A DNA stretch of 64,000 nt from the NCBI GenBank assembly GCA_004211885.1, contig SHBV01000011.1:1-64000 (forward strand). Reading direction: 5' to 3'. The notes under the pieces were generated by a model that was not told where the DNA came from, ran no database searches, and saw nothing but the letters and a program-made list of their open reading frames with translations. Position numbers and translations under genes: made by a program. The DNA comes from Verrucomicrobiaceae bacterium (GTDB taxonomy: Bacteria; Verrucomicrobiota; Verrucomicrobiia; Verrucomicrobiales; DEV007). Of the stretch, positions 47,245 through 56,987 are shown one piece after another; the stretch's first letter is position 1, and the number at the start of each line of letters is the position of its first letter.

Positions 47245-48684
47245 ATGAAATTTCTTGAACATGAACTCGCTTACCGAAGAGCAACACAGAACTGCGTCAG
47301 CCGAAGAGACGCCTTAATGAAGATGGGCGGCGGCTTTGGATCCTTAGGGCTCGCTTCATTGATAGGATCTGCCAATGGATCAAGTGATGAATCCTCGCCC
47401 CTGGCACCTAAGAAACCTCATTTTGAGCCTAGGGCAAAAAGGATAATACAACTGTTCATGCCTGGAGGGCCATCTCAAGTAGATACCTTTGATTATAAGC
47501 CAATGATTGCAAAGCACGCTGGCAAGAGGCCCGAATCCGTTAATCGGAAAACACTAAGAAATACAAAAATGGGCCTGATGCCCTCACCGTTCAGTTTTAA
47601 GCAATATGGAGAGTCCGGAAAATGGGTCAGTGACATTTTCCCTCACGTCGCGGAATGCGTTGATGATATTTGTTTTGTTCATTCAATGCACACCGACATT
47701 CCTGAACATGCTGGCGGTATACTCATGGCGAATCTCGGAGCATTGCAACCTAACAGGCCAAGCATGGGATCATGGTTAGTTTACGGGCTCGGAGCTGAAA
47801 CTCAGAACCTGCCTGGTTTTGTTGCAATGTCCCCAAGAGCTCAACCAAGAGGCAAACTAGCTAATTGGGGCAATGCATTTCTTCCAGGCGCCTATGCTGG
47901 ATCCTATGTCAACATCAACAGCATGAAACCTGACGCTGTCATCAATGATTTAAAGAACAGCTCACTGTCTACTGCTGATCAAAGAAGACAAGCTGACCTT
48001 TTGGGTGAACTCAATAGACTGCAGTTAAAAAGAGTAGAAAAGGACCAGAGCCTTGAAGCAAGTATTCAGGCAATGGAAATGGCTTTCAGAATGCAATTCT
48101 CAGTCCCTGAAGTCTTTGATATATCCAAGGAATCACAGGCCACTCGTGATCTATACGGTGACAGTGAATTTGCTAAAGGTTGCCTCATCGCTCGAAGGCT
48201 GATAGAGGATGGCGTCAGAGTAGTTCAATTAAATCACTCAATTGATGGATATGATATCGCATGGGACACTGGTCATGGTGACATTAAAGGCGGACACAGC
48301 AGACTAGCAAAAGCATGCGATCAAGGAATTGCTGCATTACTAAAAGATCTCGAAGGCAGAGGCCTACTAGAAGATACATTAGTTGTATGGGGAGGCGAAT
48401 TCGGCAGGGCACCAACCTCTGAAGGCGCTAAAGGAAGAGACCATGATCACTATGGCTATACTATCTGGATGGCAGGTGGTGGCGTCAAAAAAGGATTCAC
48501 TTACGGCTCGACTGATGAGTTCGGTTTGACTGCGGTAGAGAACAGGATGCATGTCCATGACTTGCATGCGACGATACTTCACCTCATGGGGCTCGATCAC
48601 GAAAAGTTAACTTACCGTTATTCGGGTCGAGATTATAGACTCACTGATGTGCATGGGCGTGTAGCTCATGACTTGTTTGCATAG
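47245..48684 (+). CDS. DUF1501 family secreted protein
   Basis: A 479-residue protein of the alkaline-phosphatase/sulfatase-like superfamily known as DUF1501. The N terminus, SRRDALMKMGGGFGSLGLASL, is a Tat-like signal. Family landmarks are FMPGGPSQVDTFDYKP, WDTGHGD, VVWGGEFGRAPTSEG, GRDHDHYGYTIWMAGGGVKKGFTYG and a final LHLMGLDHEKLTYRYSGRDYRLTDVHG. The aspartate and histidine residues in these motifs are arranged as in metal-dependent hydrolases, though no activity is established. It partners the DUF1549/1553 gene 18 bases upstream. A second DUF1501 gene lies at 60177-61664. Confidence 0.9.
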   Translation: MKFLEHELAYRRATQNCVSRRDALMKMGGGFGSLGLASLIGSANGSSDESSPLAPKKPHFEPRAKRIIQLFMPGGPSQVDTFDYKPMIAKHAGKRPESVNRKTLRNTKMGLMPSPFSFKQYGESGKWVSDIFPHVAECVDDICFVHSMHTDIPEHAGGILMANLGALQPNRPSMGSWLVYGLGAETQNLPGFVAMSPRAQPRGKLANWGNAFLPGAYAGSYVNINSMKPDAVINDLKNSSLSTADQRRQADLLGELNRLQLKRVEKDQSLEASIQAMEMAFRMQFSVPEVFDISKESQATRDLYGDSEFAKGCLIARRLIEDGVRVVQLNHSIDGYDIAWDTGHGDIKGGHSRLAKACDQGIAALLKDLEGRGLLEDTLVVWGGEFGRAPTSEGAKGRDHDHYGYTIWMAGGGVKKGFTYGSTDEFGLTAVENRMHVHDLHATILHLMGLDHEKLTYRYSGRDYRLTDVHGRVAHDLFA

Positions 48685-48748
48685 GAACAGTTCGATATGA
48701 ACTTCTGCCTAGAAGAATAAATTGGAGGACCTCAAATTACTACACTCA

Positions 48749-50050
48749 TCAAATCATCTTCAGTTTTCCAGTACTGTCGCCGAGACTTTCCATTTTTAGA
48801 CCCATTGCATTGATCATAGAGACCCACAAGTTCGCAATTGGAGTCCCTTCTGGTGATTTGACATGACTCCCAGGATCTATGGCACCACCGGCACGACCTG
48901 CGACAAGAGTAGGCAAGTCAGTATAAATGTGAAGGGAACCGTCACTTATTCCAGAACCTAGGGTGAACATCATGTTGTCTAGGAGCGTTCCCTCACCCTC
49001 TTTGATATTTTTCATCTTCAGTACGAGCGAGGTAAATTGCTGGATATGAAAATGGTCCAGGGCCTCAAGCTTTGATCTGACATGCTGGTTCCCCTGCCCA
49101 TGGGTCATTCCGTGGTGATCGACCGGTTTTTCAAAGAGCCCATGAACCTTGAGGGGAGAACCCCATCGCTCCGGAGAGCTCATGATAGTGGCTACGCGTG
49201 TAAGATCAGTCCTAAAAGCCAATATCATCAAGTCACCCATAACTTGTATAAACTCATCACGAGTCATTGCTTGCCAAGGCTTAACTGGCTCTGCAATCTT
49301 CAGCTTATTGATATCCTCCTGCCTCTTTGTAACACGCTCTATCTGCTGTTCAACGGTACGCACTGAGTCCATATATTCTCCGAGCTTTCCTTTATCAGTT
49401 CTCCCAAGACTATGGTTAAGAGACCTGGCATCATCCATTACTAGGTCCAGAACGCTCCCGGATTCCAAGTGTTGCTTGACACCAAAGAGTCTGTTGAAGA
49501 CTGCCTTCGGATCTCGCAGAGATCGCGCGACATGGCCATGCCCGTACCAGGAAACATTGTCGAAATAAACGGACTCCCGATTATCCTCATACGGGTTACA
49601 ACTGAGCTCAAGTGAACGGAAAGCAGTCTCTTTTCCTGAGTGCTCAGCCATAATTTGATCTATTGTTTTTTTGAGAGGATATCCTGCAGGAGATAACTCA
49701 TCAGGTGAAGCGCTGCTTAACCAGCACGCTCCCGCCTGAGCATGTCCGTCAGTACCAGCAACTTTTACTCTGTCCAATTTGGTGAAGAGAGTAACATCAT
49801 TCTTGATGGGCCTGATCGGCTCAAGCGTGGGACTCAGTTCGTACCCCTTGCCCGTGTCCTTGGGATGCCATGCAGTTTGAACGACCCCATTAGGAATGTA
49901 AAAGAATCCGGCGCGAACAGGCGGCTTAACGGCCTCATTAGTTTTGGAAAATGAGTTGACCTGCATGGCCTCCAGTAAAGGCAATGCTAATGATGCTCCG
50001 GCGCCTCTTAATACCTTTCGTCGAGACAGTGATGTTCGTTTTAGGATCAT
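48749..50050 (-). CDS. DUF1552 family secreted protein
   Basis: A 433-residue protein with a twin-arginine signal (SLSRRKVLRGAGASLALPLLEAM), so it is exported folded. The DUF1552 pattern is clear: RAGFFYIPNGVVQTAWHP, TDGHAQAGACWLS, GYPLKKTIDQIMAEH, then VDHHGMTHGQGN and MMFTLGSGISDGSLH. DUF1552 proteins nearly always sit with DUF1592-type cytochrome proteins, as here: the upstream gene at 50057 is six bases away on the same strand. The function is unknown, and the conserved histidines and aspartates suggest a metal site related to the DUF1501 fold. Confidence 0.9.
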   Translation of the reverse strand: MILKRTSLSRRKVLRGAGASLALPLLEAMQVNSFSKTNEAVKPPVRAGFFYIPNGVVQTAWHPKDTGKGYELSPTLEPIRPIKNDVTLFTKLDRVKVAGTDGHAQAGACWLSSASPDELSPAGYPLKKTIDQIMAEHSGKETAFRSLELSCNPYEDNRESVYFDNVSWYGHGHVARSLRDPKAVFNRLFGVKQHLESGSVLDLVMDDARSLNHSLGRTDKGKLGEYMDSVRTVEQQIERVTKRQEDINKLKIAEPVKPWQAMTRDEFIQVMGDLMILAFRTDLTRVATIMSSPERWGSPLKVHGLFEKPVDHHGMTHGQGNQHVRSKLEALDHFHIQQFTSLVLKMKNIKEGEGTLLDNMMFTLGSGISDGSLHIYTDLPTLVAGRAGGAIDPGSHVKSPEGTPIANLWVSMINAMGLKMESLGDSTGKLKMI

Positions 50051-50056
50051 ATTTAT

Positions 50057-53000
50057 CTATTCTGACTGATTGGTTTTATTCATAAAAGGATAGCTCTTAG
50101 TTATCTCTGTTACAACTGTAGAAAATTTTCCTTTTTCCAGTATCACTTTAGCAAGGATTTTATCGACATAATGCTTATCATTTATGTCCAATTCTCGTCC
50201 AAGTGAGTAAGAAAGCATATGTTCAATGAATGATCTCATGAACCAGTGAGGATTTCTAAGTAGAGTGTCTTTGAGACCTATAATATCTTTGAATTTATTT
50301 TCGCCAAAGATTTCTCCGCTCGCATCTATGTCCAGTCCCGAACCGTAGTTGTCACGCCATCTTCCGACAGCATCAAAATTTTCCAAGGCAAAGCCTAGGG
50401 GATCAATTTTTTTATGGCAGGACACACAGCTTTCATTCTCCTGATGTGCTACTAACCTTTGCCTGAGCGTTATGCCTTTCTTTTCAATCTCGGCATCATC
50501 CTGTTCGATTTCAGGTATAACATCAGGCGGAGGCGGCGGAGGCTTATTAAAGATTACTGTAGCTACCCAGGCCCCTCGTCTTATGGGACTAGTTCTCAGG
50601 GGCTCAGAGGTCATTGTCAAGGTTGCAGCTGAAGTAATGACTCCCCCTTCTCTCCTCGACGGTAATGTCCTCCTTGTGAAGGTCTGACTATTGGTACTGA
50701 ATCGGTTCCTGTTCTGACGCTTACCGAAAGGGACTGAATCATTGTACCAGGACTGCATTTCATCAGAACGGTAAGAATAATTACTATCAACGAGTAGCAT
50801 AATGGAACGGTCCTCGACCATGATGCTTTCAAATAGGAGGAGCGGTTCTATCATTGTCTGTAATCCAAACTTCCATTGTTCACATCCAATACGGGAATAA
50901 TATATCTGGAAACGGTCAAAGTCAGGGACCGCTGTAATTAACTGATCTAGCCTGAGCCATTGACGCGCAAAGTTCTCAGAAATGGATTTACTTTTTGGAC
51001 TTTCCAATAGTCGACTGATTTGGGAATCATAAACTTTTGAGTCGAGCAGCGTTCCGTCTCGGGCAAGACTCAACAGTTCATCATCAGGAATACTGCTCCA
51101 TAGAAAAAACGAAAGTCTCGTTGCTAGCTCATAGGGACTGAGCGGCTGATTCTTAAGCTTACTGTTCTTTTGTTCGCTAATATAAAAGAACCTTGGTGAT
51201 GAAATGATGGCAGTGATTAATTTCTTTATCGATTCGTCAAATGGCTTACCATTCCTGAGCTCGCTCTCCAAATAGCTTGTGTATCTGCCCATCACATCCG
51301 GATTAACAGGTTTTCTGAAAGCCTTCTCCAGAAAGCTTGATAAATGAACCTCTAGATGTTTCCTAGTCAGGGGCATTGCATCAGGGACCTTGAAGAAACT
51401 ACTGTCTGTTAAATTACTGTAGCCATCAAATTCAGGTGCATTGACAATTGAACGTCCAAGGTTCAAGAAAGTTTCAACCATTATAGGCGAAACGCTCAGT
51501 TCATCGCCCCTGTTATTGAAGCCGTGCTCTGACTGCAAATCAATTGCAAAGGGACTGACTCCGGTAAGAATGTGTTGCTCGATTTGATTTTTCCCAAGCG
51601 CTCTATTGGACAGTCGAATTGAATTGGGAAATTTTCCTGATGAAGGATTAAAGTATGAGCTGCTCCTGATAACCTTTTCTGGTAGCGGGTAAACATCCCC
51701 TTTGAGCTGCAAAAGGTCCCGCACAGCATTGTTATACTCATACCGGTTCATCCTTCTCATTACGGTCGGCTTCAATGAACCTGACTCTTTGATGTACGTG
51801 TCCAGATAGGAACTGAAAAGGGCTGACATCATTTTATGCTCCTTTTCGGACAATTGTTTCTCATCCTCAGGAGGCATCTCCTTAAAATTTAAGGCATCGA
51901 TGATTTTCTGAGTAAGCTCTATATCCTCAAGAAAATCCTTCCTAGTCTGGACTTTCTTTAAATTAATCTTCCCTTTGACCTTTCCATTGTCCCCGTGACA
52001 ACCATAACAACGTGAAGCAAGTATCGGTTTAACATCCTTCAGAGTGACATTGAGACTGTCACTTCCGGAATAATCACTATCAATCACAACCGGCGAACCC
52101 TCTTTCTCTGGCACTTGTTTCTCAGCTAGATTATTTTTAAAATCCTTGGCTGTGGGCAGCATATTAGTAATCTTTATGTAATCAACTCCGAGCAGATACC
52201 GGTCCTTACGGTAAGGATCGGCTTTTGTGTTGGTGCCTATCAGCTTGAATTTGATCTTGTGCTGACCCTTATCTAACTTCAATCCGCTCACATTAACGGG
52301 ATCAGCAAGAACTACATTTGTTGAGTACAGGTCAATATTAGAAGCAATGACTTTTTCTCCTAAATATATATCAAATTGACCGTAATCAGGCGCCTTAGTG
52401 AGCTGGAACATTAAGCTGTACTCACTGCTCTTATCAACCACTATCGTCGTCTCCATTGAGTCATTAACAAATCCGTCCCATAGCAAATGCGCATCACCGC
52501 TCCATTGGTCACCGAAATTTTTCATACCCTGCGGCCGAGATTGACCCTTCATTGGTAATAGTTCCCCTTCGATCAGGTTTTCACCGAAAATATGAACTGA
52601 AAGATTAGAGACATCAACGTACTTCCGGGATGCTAAATCATTATCTTTGTCCGTAGTGACACGTACCGTGATTTGTTTCATGCGGCCATTATCATCGTTA
52701 CCGGCAACGTCATTGATGCGGATCCTGTCAAGCGAGTGGCTCCCTGAACCAAGTTCAAGTAATGTCCTTTGAGGAAATGTGGTAGTTAGGGACGCGGTAC
52801 TGTACGTGAAAGTATCAACGTTACCGTCGAACGCATTAGCGAATGCGTTATCAGAGCCGCGCTCAGGCCCAGGAATTACTTTGCCTGAAACAATGTTAAT
52901 CCTGGTTCCAAAATTTGCATAGGCCTCAATCTCACGAACTGTCCAGTGCCTATAAGGCCCATCATTGACCCATTCAAATTCAATGCCCGTTGCTCCCTGA

Positions 53001-53221
53001 ACAGGATCAAAAGTAATAGAATAATACCCTTCATGGTTAGTGCCGAGATGTTCGATTGTGTTGCCGTTAACAATGACCTGATCAAGGGCAAGATTAGTCG
53101 CCTTTGATTGACGACCACGCACATCATGAAAGTCATCAACCGAATCGGCAAGGACCATTGACTCTGAGCCAAGGCACAAAAGAATCACGAGGCTCAGTCT
53201 CATGCAGCGGCAACAAAACAT
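50057..53221 (-). CDS. DUF1592/DUF1588/DUF1585 cytochrome-type secreted protein
   Basis: A 1054-residue secreted protein. The order is: signal peptide (about 1-25), discoidin/sandwich-like segments (about 40-215), a carbohydrate-binding-like sandwich (about 225-355, with FDIYLGEKVIASNIDLYS), a cytochrome c domain with CYGCHGDNG (about 405-410), DUF1587 (MRRMNRYEYNNAVRDLL), DUF1595, DUF1592 (YELATRLSFFLWSSIPDDELL), DUF1588 (RRGAWVATVIFNKPPPPPPDV, with a second motif CVSCHKKIDPLGFALENFDAVGRWR) and DUF1585 at the C terminus. Two heme-type sites suggest electron transfer outside the cytoplasm. It is the first gene of a pair with the DUF1552 gene. Confidence 0.9.
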   Translation of the reverse strand: MFCCRCMRLSLVILLCLGSESMVLADSVDDFHDVRGRQSKATNLALDQVIVNGNTIEHLGTNHEGYYSITFDPVQGATGIEFEWVNDGPYRHWTVREIEAYANFGTRINIVSGKVIPGPERGSDNAFANAFDGNVDTFTYSTASLTTTFPQRTLLELGSGSHSLDRIRINDVAGNDDNGRMKQITVRVTTDKDNDLASRKYVDVSNLSVHIFGENLIEGELLPMKGQSRPQGMKNFGDQWSGDAHLLWDGFVNDSMETTIVVDKSSEYSLMFQLTKAPDYGQFDIYLGEKVIASNIDLYSTNVVLADPVNVSGLKLDKGQHKIKFKLIGTNTKADPYRKDRYLLGVDYIKITNMLPTAKDFKNNLAEKQVPEKEGSPVVIDSDYSGSDSLNVTLKDVKPILASRCYGCHGDNGKVKGKINLKKVQTRKDFLEDIELTQKIIDALNFKEMPPEDEKQLSEKEHKMMSALFSSYLDTYIKESGSLKPTVMRRMNRYEYNNAVRDLLQLKGDVYPLPEKVIRSSSYFNPSSGKFPNSIRLSNRALGKNQIEQHILTGVSPFAIDLQSEHGFNNRGDELSVSPIMVETFLNLGRSIVNAPEFDGYSNLTDSSFFKVPDAMPLTRKHLEVHLSSFLEKAFRKPVNPDVMGRYTSYLESELRNGKPFDESIKKLITAIISSPRFFYISEQKNSKLKNQPLSPYELATRLSFFLWSSIPDDELLSLARDGTLLDSKVYDSQISRLLESPKSKSISENFARQWLRLDQLITAVPDFDRFQIYYSRIGCEQWKFGLQTMIEPLLLFESIMVEDRSIMLLVDSNYSYRSDEMQSWYNDSVPFGKRQNRNRFSTNSQTFTRRTLPSRREGGVITSAATLTMTSEPLRTSPIRRGAWVATVIFNKPPPPPPDVIPEIEQDDAEIEKKGITLRQRLVAHQENESCVSCHKKIDPLGFALENFDAVGRWRDNYGSGLDIDASGEIFGENKFKDIIGLKDTLLRNPHWFMRSFIEHMLSYSLGRELDINDKHYVDKILAKVILEKGKFSTVVTEITKSYPFMNKTNQSE

Positions 53222-53252
53222 AACAAAAACATAGACTCATGTGGGATTGAGT

Positions 53253-53283
53253 AAAAGCCTCTATTCATAAAAGGCCTTTTTTT
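53253..53283 (-). terminator. Probable intrinsic terminator after the alcohol dehydrogenase gene
   Basis: Read on the minus strand, AAAAGGCCT and AGGCTTTT form a stem with one bulged base around an 11-base loop, just after the TAA of the dehydrogenase gene. The 3' side runs into TTTT; the plus strand has a longer T-tract, so bidirectional action is possible. The next minus-strand gene starts 32 bases further on. Confidence 0.55.
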
Positions 53284-53284
53284 A

Positions 53285-54340
53285 TTAATCATAGGAAAGG
53301 ACTGCCTTAATTACCTTCCTTTCCTGCACCGCAGTCAAAGCGTCCGCGATTTCATTAATATTAAATCTGTGAGAAATGAATTCTGAACCTGTCAATTTAC
53401 CTTCCTTTACCCACTCACAAAGAGTAGTCTGAGACTCTTTTTCGTAAAGCCTCGTGGGCCATTGATGGATGTATATATTATAATTAAAGTCGCCGAGAAA
53501 ATTTGGCACATTGAATTCCTTGAGTCCTGCGTAAAATCCATAGACACAGATAGATCCTCCCCTTTTTATCAGTGGCAACGATGAATGAATTATTTCAGGT
53601 TTGCCCACAGCATCAATGACAGCATCAAGTTTCTTGCTGGGATCAAGCTCTGAGAGCTCATTGATGCCTTTGTCATCCCTGTCAAAGGTAGCGTCAGCAC
53701 CGAAGGCATTGGCGAGGTCTCTCTTTTCCTGATGCCTGTCAACGAGACCTATCCATCCCAGACCAAATAGCCTACCAAGTTTTACAAAACTGAGTCCGAC
53801 TGGACCGCCTCCGACAATGAGAACATTATCACCGGGCTTCAAATGAAAGTCCCTGAATGCACCGAGAACTTCACGCCAAGTGCATAACAATACCCCGTCC
53901 TCTGGATCAATGCCTGATTGTACGGAGGTCTGAATTTCAAAAACTTCTACCCAGCCATTCTCATCGTTCGCTAGGCCGTCCTCAAACATGGCCTCATGAT
54001 CGTTAACCAATACATATTCACAGAAACCTCCCCACCCCGACTTTAGTCCAGGCTCCTGCAATTCATCATCAAACACAAGACCGCTGACGGCTCTTTGTCC
54101 CTCAGTAAAATTACGAGCACTGGCGCCGACCTCCACGATCTTACCAATGCTTTCATGACCTAAAGCAAAAGGAAAAGATTCCTCCATCCCGGGAAAATGT
54201 CCGGCCACTAGTTCGCTGTCAGTGTTATTGCATACGCATGCAATCTCAGTCCTTACCAGGGCCTGATATTCTTTGGGCTTCGGTACCGGCGTTTCGATTA
54301 TAGAGACTTTACCAGGTTCATTTACACAGACAGTTTTCAT
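53285..54340 (-). CDS. Zinc-type alcohol/sugar dehydrogenase (MDR family)
   Basis: About 351 residues from the ATG at 54340 (MKTVCVNEPGKVSI). A GTG at 54367 would add nine residues of no family similarity. It is a medium-chain dehydrogenase/reductase with catalytic-zinc residues in CVCNNTDSELVAGHFPG and GHE, and a Rossmann motif VGGGPVGLS (glycine-rich GxGxxG variant). The structural-zinc cysteine lobe of four cysteines is missing, as in several polyol and threonine-type members. FYAGLKEF and GSICVYG are MDR landmarks. The substrate is probably a sugar or polyol alcohol. It is a single gene with a hairpin terminator behind it, and a pseudogene region lies upstream. Confidence 0.85.
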   Translation of the reverse strand: MKTVCVNEPGKVSIIETPVPKPKEYQALVRTEIACVCNNTDSELVAGHFPGMEESFPFALGHESIGKIVEVGASARNFTEGQRAVSGLVFDDELQEPGLKSGWGGFCEYVLVNDHEAMFEDGLANDENGWVEVFEIQTSVQSGIDPEDGVLLCTWREVLGAFRDFHLKPGDNVLIVGGGPVGLSFVKLGRLFGLGWIGLVDRHQEKRDLANAFGADATFDRDDKGINELSELDPSKKLDAVIDAVGKPEIIHSSLPLIKRGGSICVYGFYAGLKEFNVPNFLGDFNYNIYIHQWPTRLYEKESQTTLCEWVKEGKLTGSEFISHRFNINEIADALTAVQERKVIKAVLSYD

Positions 54341-54394
54341 TCTTTTTCTATATTTATTACAACTCACAGCTCATTGGCAAGCTGAGATAGGGGC

Positions 54395-54925
54395 TTAGAA
54401 AAGATTACTGAGCCTCAAACACATTAAAACATGAAAATGCTTGGCCAAGACTAGAATCAATGAACTGGTCCTGCTAATACCGTCCAGATCAACAAAACCA
54501 TCACCATTGACATTCACTTGCTATGGACCATCTCCAAAGTCATCAGCGAAACCGCTATTATCGAAGTCATCGACTACGGTACGAATCATTCTGTAAAATC
54601 TGTCTGCACCTGAACTTGGCTTATTGTAACTAGACTTCATATGAGTCGATCCAGCAGTAAAGTTAACGCATAATCTGAACCATGTCTTGAGGCCAGCCCT
54701 AGCATCTCCGCGATAACTGGCACCTTCGACCGTGTCCCATGAAAAAGTTACCACATTACTTGAACTGCTAATTGATTTGGCCCGGTGCTGTTTGTTGGGG
54801 CCTCCAGAAAAGATTTTTTCCGTTGCGACAGGAATTCTGTTAACAATGCCACCTGAAGGGGTTCCGTAATAGTTACGTCCGACGTTGTACGGAAATACCG
54901 GAGTCCCATTCTCTTCGACTGTAGT
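54395..54925 (-). pseudogene. Decayed remnant of a YHYH-type secreted protein with EF-hand tail
   Basis: A single frame reads through from 54925 to a TAG at 54521-54523 with no acceptable start. It continues in the same frame after the TAG to a TAA at 54395. The first part contains GTPVFPYNVGRNYYG and VTFSWDTVEGASY with SGADRFYRMIRT, the closing segments I associate with PVC-type YHYH-domain proteins. Directly after the internal stop comes VNVNGDGFVDLDGI, a calcium-binding dockerin/EF-hand loop that usually ends such proteins. So the 5' part is missing and a nonsense codon separates the last module. I call it a pseudogene; a short functional GTG-initiated 77-residue peptide (54521-54754) is unlikely. 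Confidence 0.65.
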
Positions 54926-55140
54926 TCACTTCATTTTCCTTACTAGTGAAGATGCGGGCATATTTGCCTGAATGCTTAGTGTAACAGGAACTGAGTAGAG
55001 GTTCAGCGATAAGCGAACTAGTGAACGCTATATATGAGCTGACAATCATTAACGGTACTGTATCAAATAATTAAAACATGTGCCCATATATTTCTTGAAT
55101 ATAAATCCCTAATGCGGAATGTGTTAAATTATTGAAATAA

Positions 55141-56979
55141 ATGAACGAAGATTCACGGCCCGCGGAGCACGTCATGATTAGTCCAGGCGTTCGTTACCAT
55201 GATCTTGATGGGCTCCGAGCATTCGCAATGCTTCTCGGAATTGTTATTCATGGAGTCCTCTCTTTCGTCGGAACTCCTATATGGTCTGCTCAGGACATCA
55301 ATCAGAATCCTCAGTATTTAATCGTACTAGATTTCATTCATGGTTTTCGCATGCCGCTGTTCTTTTTAGTTAGTGGTTTTTTTACTGCGATGATGTGGCA
55401 GAAACGAGGCTCGATGTCACTTTTTTTTCACAGAACAAAACGCATTTTATTCCCGCTCTTGCTGGGCATGCTTGTTTTAGCGCCGCTCTTAAACAATATG
55501 GAGAGCCTCAAGGACTGGAAAGACGGTTTAGGCAAAGGAGAAGAAGACAAAACCCAATTCGATAAGCAATTAATCAAAGGAACAACAATATGGGCCGCGT
55601 CTAAAAGAGGCGACATTGAACTTCTAAAGCAGAGAATAGACGAGGGCAAAGACGTTAACCGTAAGGACATATTTAAAGCAGCGCCGCTTCACTGGGCCGC
55701 CGCATATGGCAACGAAGAGGCAGTCAGATTGCTTCTCGATAATGGCGCCGATTATACGATTGGAGATGACAGTGATTCAACGCCCCTCGCCTGGGCCGCC
55801 TTAATGAGCGAATCTGGCACCGCAAGGATTCTCATGGAGGCCGGCGCTTCACCTATGCGCAAGAACAATGAGGGAAGCACTCCAATCGATGCGACGAACG
55901 CTAATCGTGAAACCATGAAGTTCATTATGGCAATTTTACAAATCCGTGCCGATCTGGATCTTGTCATGTCCAAAAGGTCACAAATTAAAGAAACCTTGCG
56001 CGGCAATGATTCTTCGGGAGGAGCAAAACTTTTAAACAAAATTGGTGACTTTTTTGTGACCAACTATGTCATCGATTTCTTTGGCCGAGACGTAATCGTT
56101 CTCCATCACATGTGGTTTCTTTATATTCTTTTCTCAATCATTGTGATGTTCTGCGTCCTGTCTCTTATCGCGGAGAAACTGTCAATTCATGAGCTCTGGT
56201 CCCTTTTACCTGAACTCATTCAGTCCATGATCAAAGGAACATTACTGGTGATCATCATTTCTTTGACATTGTACACTCAAATATTCATGGGTACCGATGA
56301 ATTTGGACCCGCCACTGCAGTTTTCTTTAACCCTAAGGAATTACATGATTTCCTTACCTTGCAGGGTTTCGACGGCCGACCCGCATGGTGGGTACTCGCT
56401 CACTACTCTCTATTCTTTATGGCCGGCGTCATTTTCTTCGGCATTAATAGTTTTGGCTCAATCAGTAAATACATTTGGCCTCTACTTTTCTCTTTCAGTT
56501 TTATCATTTTCATTATTGCGCTTAGCGAATACAGAAAACCCTGCCCTGACTGGCTCAACCTCAGAAAAGGACTAGATGGCCCCATTGCTTTTCTTGCCCC
56601 TATATCACAGTCAATCCATGACTCTTTCAATAGCCTCGATCAGGAGGAGGACGGCATTTACTTCAAACGCGCCCTAATTGCATCAATTTATTGCTGGCTC
56701 ATGACATTTGGGTTCATAGGATTCTTCCGTTTTTTCTTTTCGGGGCAGAATAGGTTAATGCGGTTCGTTTCTGATTCCTCTTACTGGCTTTATCTTGCAC
56801 ACCAACCACTCATCATAGCTCTGCAAATTATGCTCTCAGACTGGGACATTCCTATCATTATCAAATTTCCTTTAATTTGTGCCATCACAGCCGCAATTCT
56901 GTTAGTGACTTACCGGTACATGATCCGGTACTCATTCATCGGAACTATCCTTAATGGGAAAAAAGTACGACCCGCATAA
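55141..56979 (+). CDS. OpgC/Acyltransferase-3-like membrane protein with ankyrin insertion
   Basis: A 612-residue multi-helix protein. It opens with the acyltransferase-3 signature RYHDLDGLRAFAMLLGIVIHG, with the conserved histidine, followed by FIHGFRMPLFFLVSGFFTAMM and FFHRTKRILFPLLLGM (three helices by residue 118). Residues about 145-265 form three ankyrin repeats (APLHWAAAYGNEEAVRLLLDNGAD and two more), after which the remaining six or seven helices continue (HHMWFLYILF, WVLAHYSLFFMAGVIFFG, SYWLYLAHQPLIIAL). Acyltransferase-3 proteins usually acylate glycans or lipids at the membrane. An ankyrin block in the loop after the third helix is unusual and would place a protein-binding module beside the active site. 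It converges with the lipoprotein gene eight bases away. Confidence 0.85.
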   Translation: MNEDSRPAEHVMISPGVRYHDLDGLRAFAMLLGIVIHGVLSFVGTPIWSAQDINQNPQYLIVLDFIHGFRMPLFFLVSGFFTAMMWQKRGSMSLFFHRTKRILFPLLLGMLVLAPLLNNMESLKDWKDGLGKGEEDKTQFDKQLIKGTTIWAASKRGDIELLKQRIDEGKDVNRKDIFKAAPLHWAAAYGNEEAVRLLLDNGADYTIGDDSDSTPLAWAALMSESGTARILMEAGASPMRKNNEGSTPIDATNANRETMKFIMAILQIRADLDLVMSKRSQIKETLRGNDSSGGAKLLNKIGDFFVTNYVIDFFGRDVIVLHHMWFLYILFSIIVMFCVLSLIAEKLSIHELWSLLPELIQSMIKGTLLVIIISLTLYTQIFMGTDEFGPATAVFFNPKELHDFLTLQGFDGRPAWWVLAHYSLFFMAGVIFFGINSFGSISKYIWPLLFSFSFIIFIIALSEYRKPCPDWLNLRKGLDGPIAFLAPISQSIHDSFNSLDQEEDGIYFKRALIASIYCWLMTFGFIGFFRFFFSGQNRLMRFVSDSSYWLYLAHQPLIIALQIMLSDWDIPIIIKFPLICAITAAILLVTYRYMIRYSFIGTILNGKKVRPA

Positions 56980-56987
56980 TTGAACTA

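Noticed and set aside
54521..54754. A 77-residue small protein gene
   Set aside because: Its GTG has matching coding sequence upstream in the same frame and an EF-hand continuation after the stop, so it is part of a broken longer gene.
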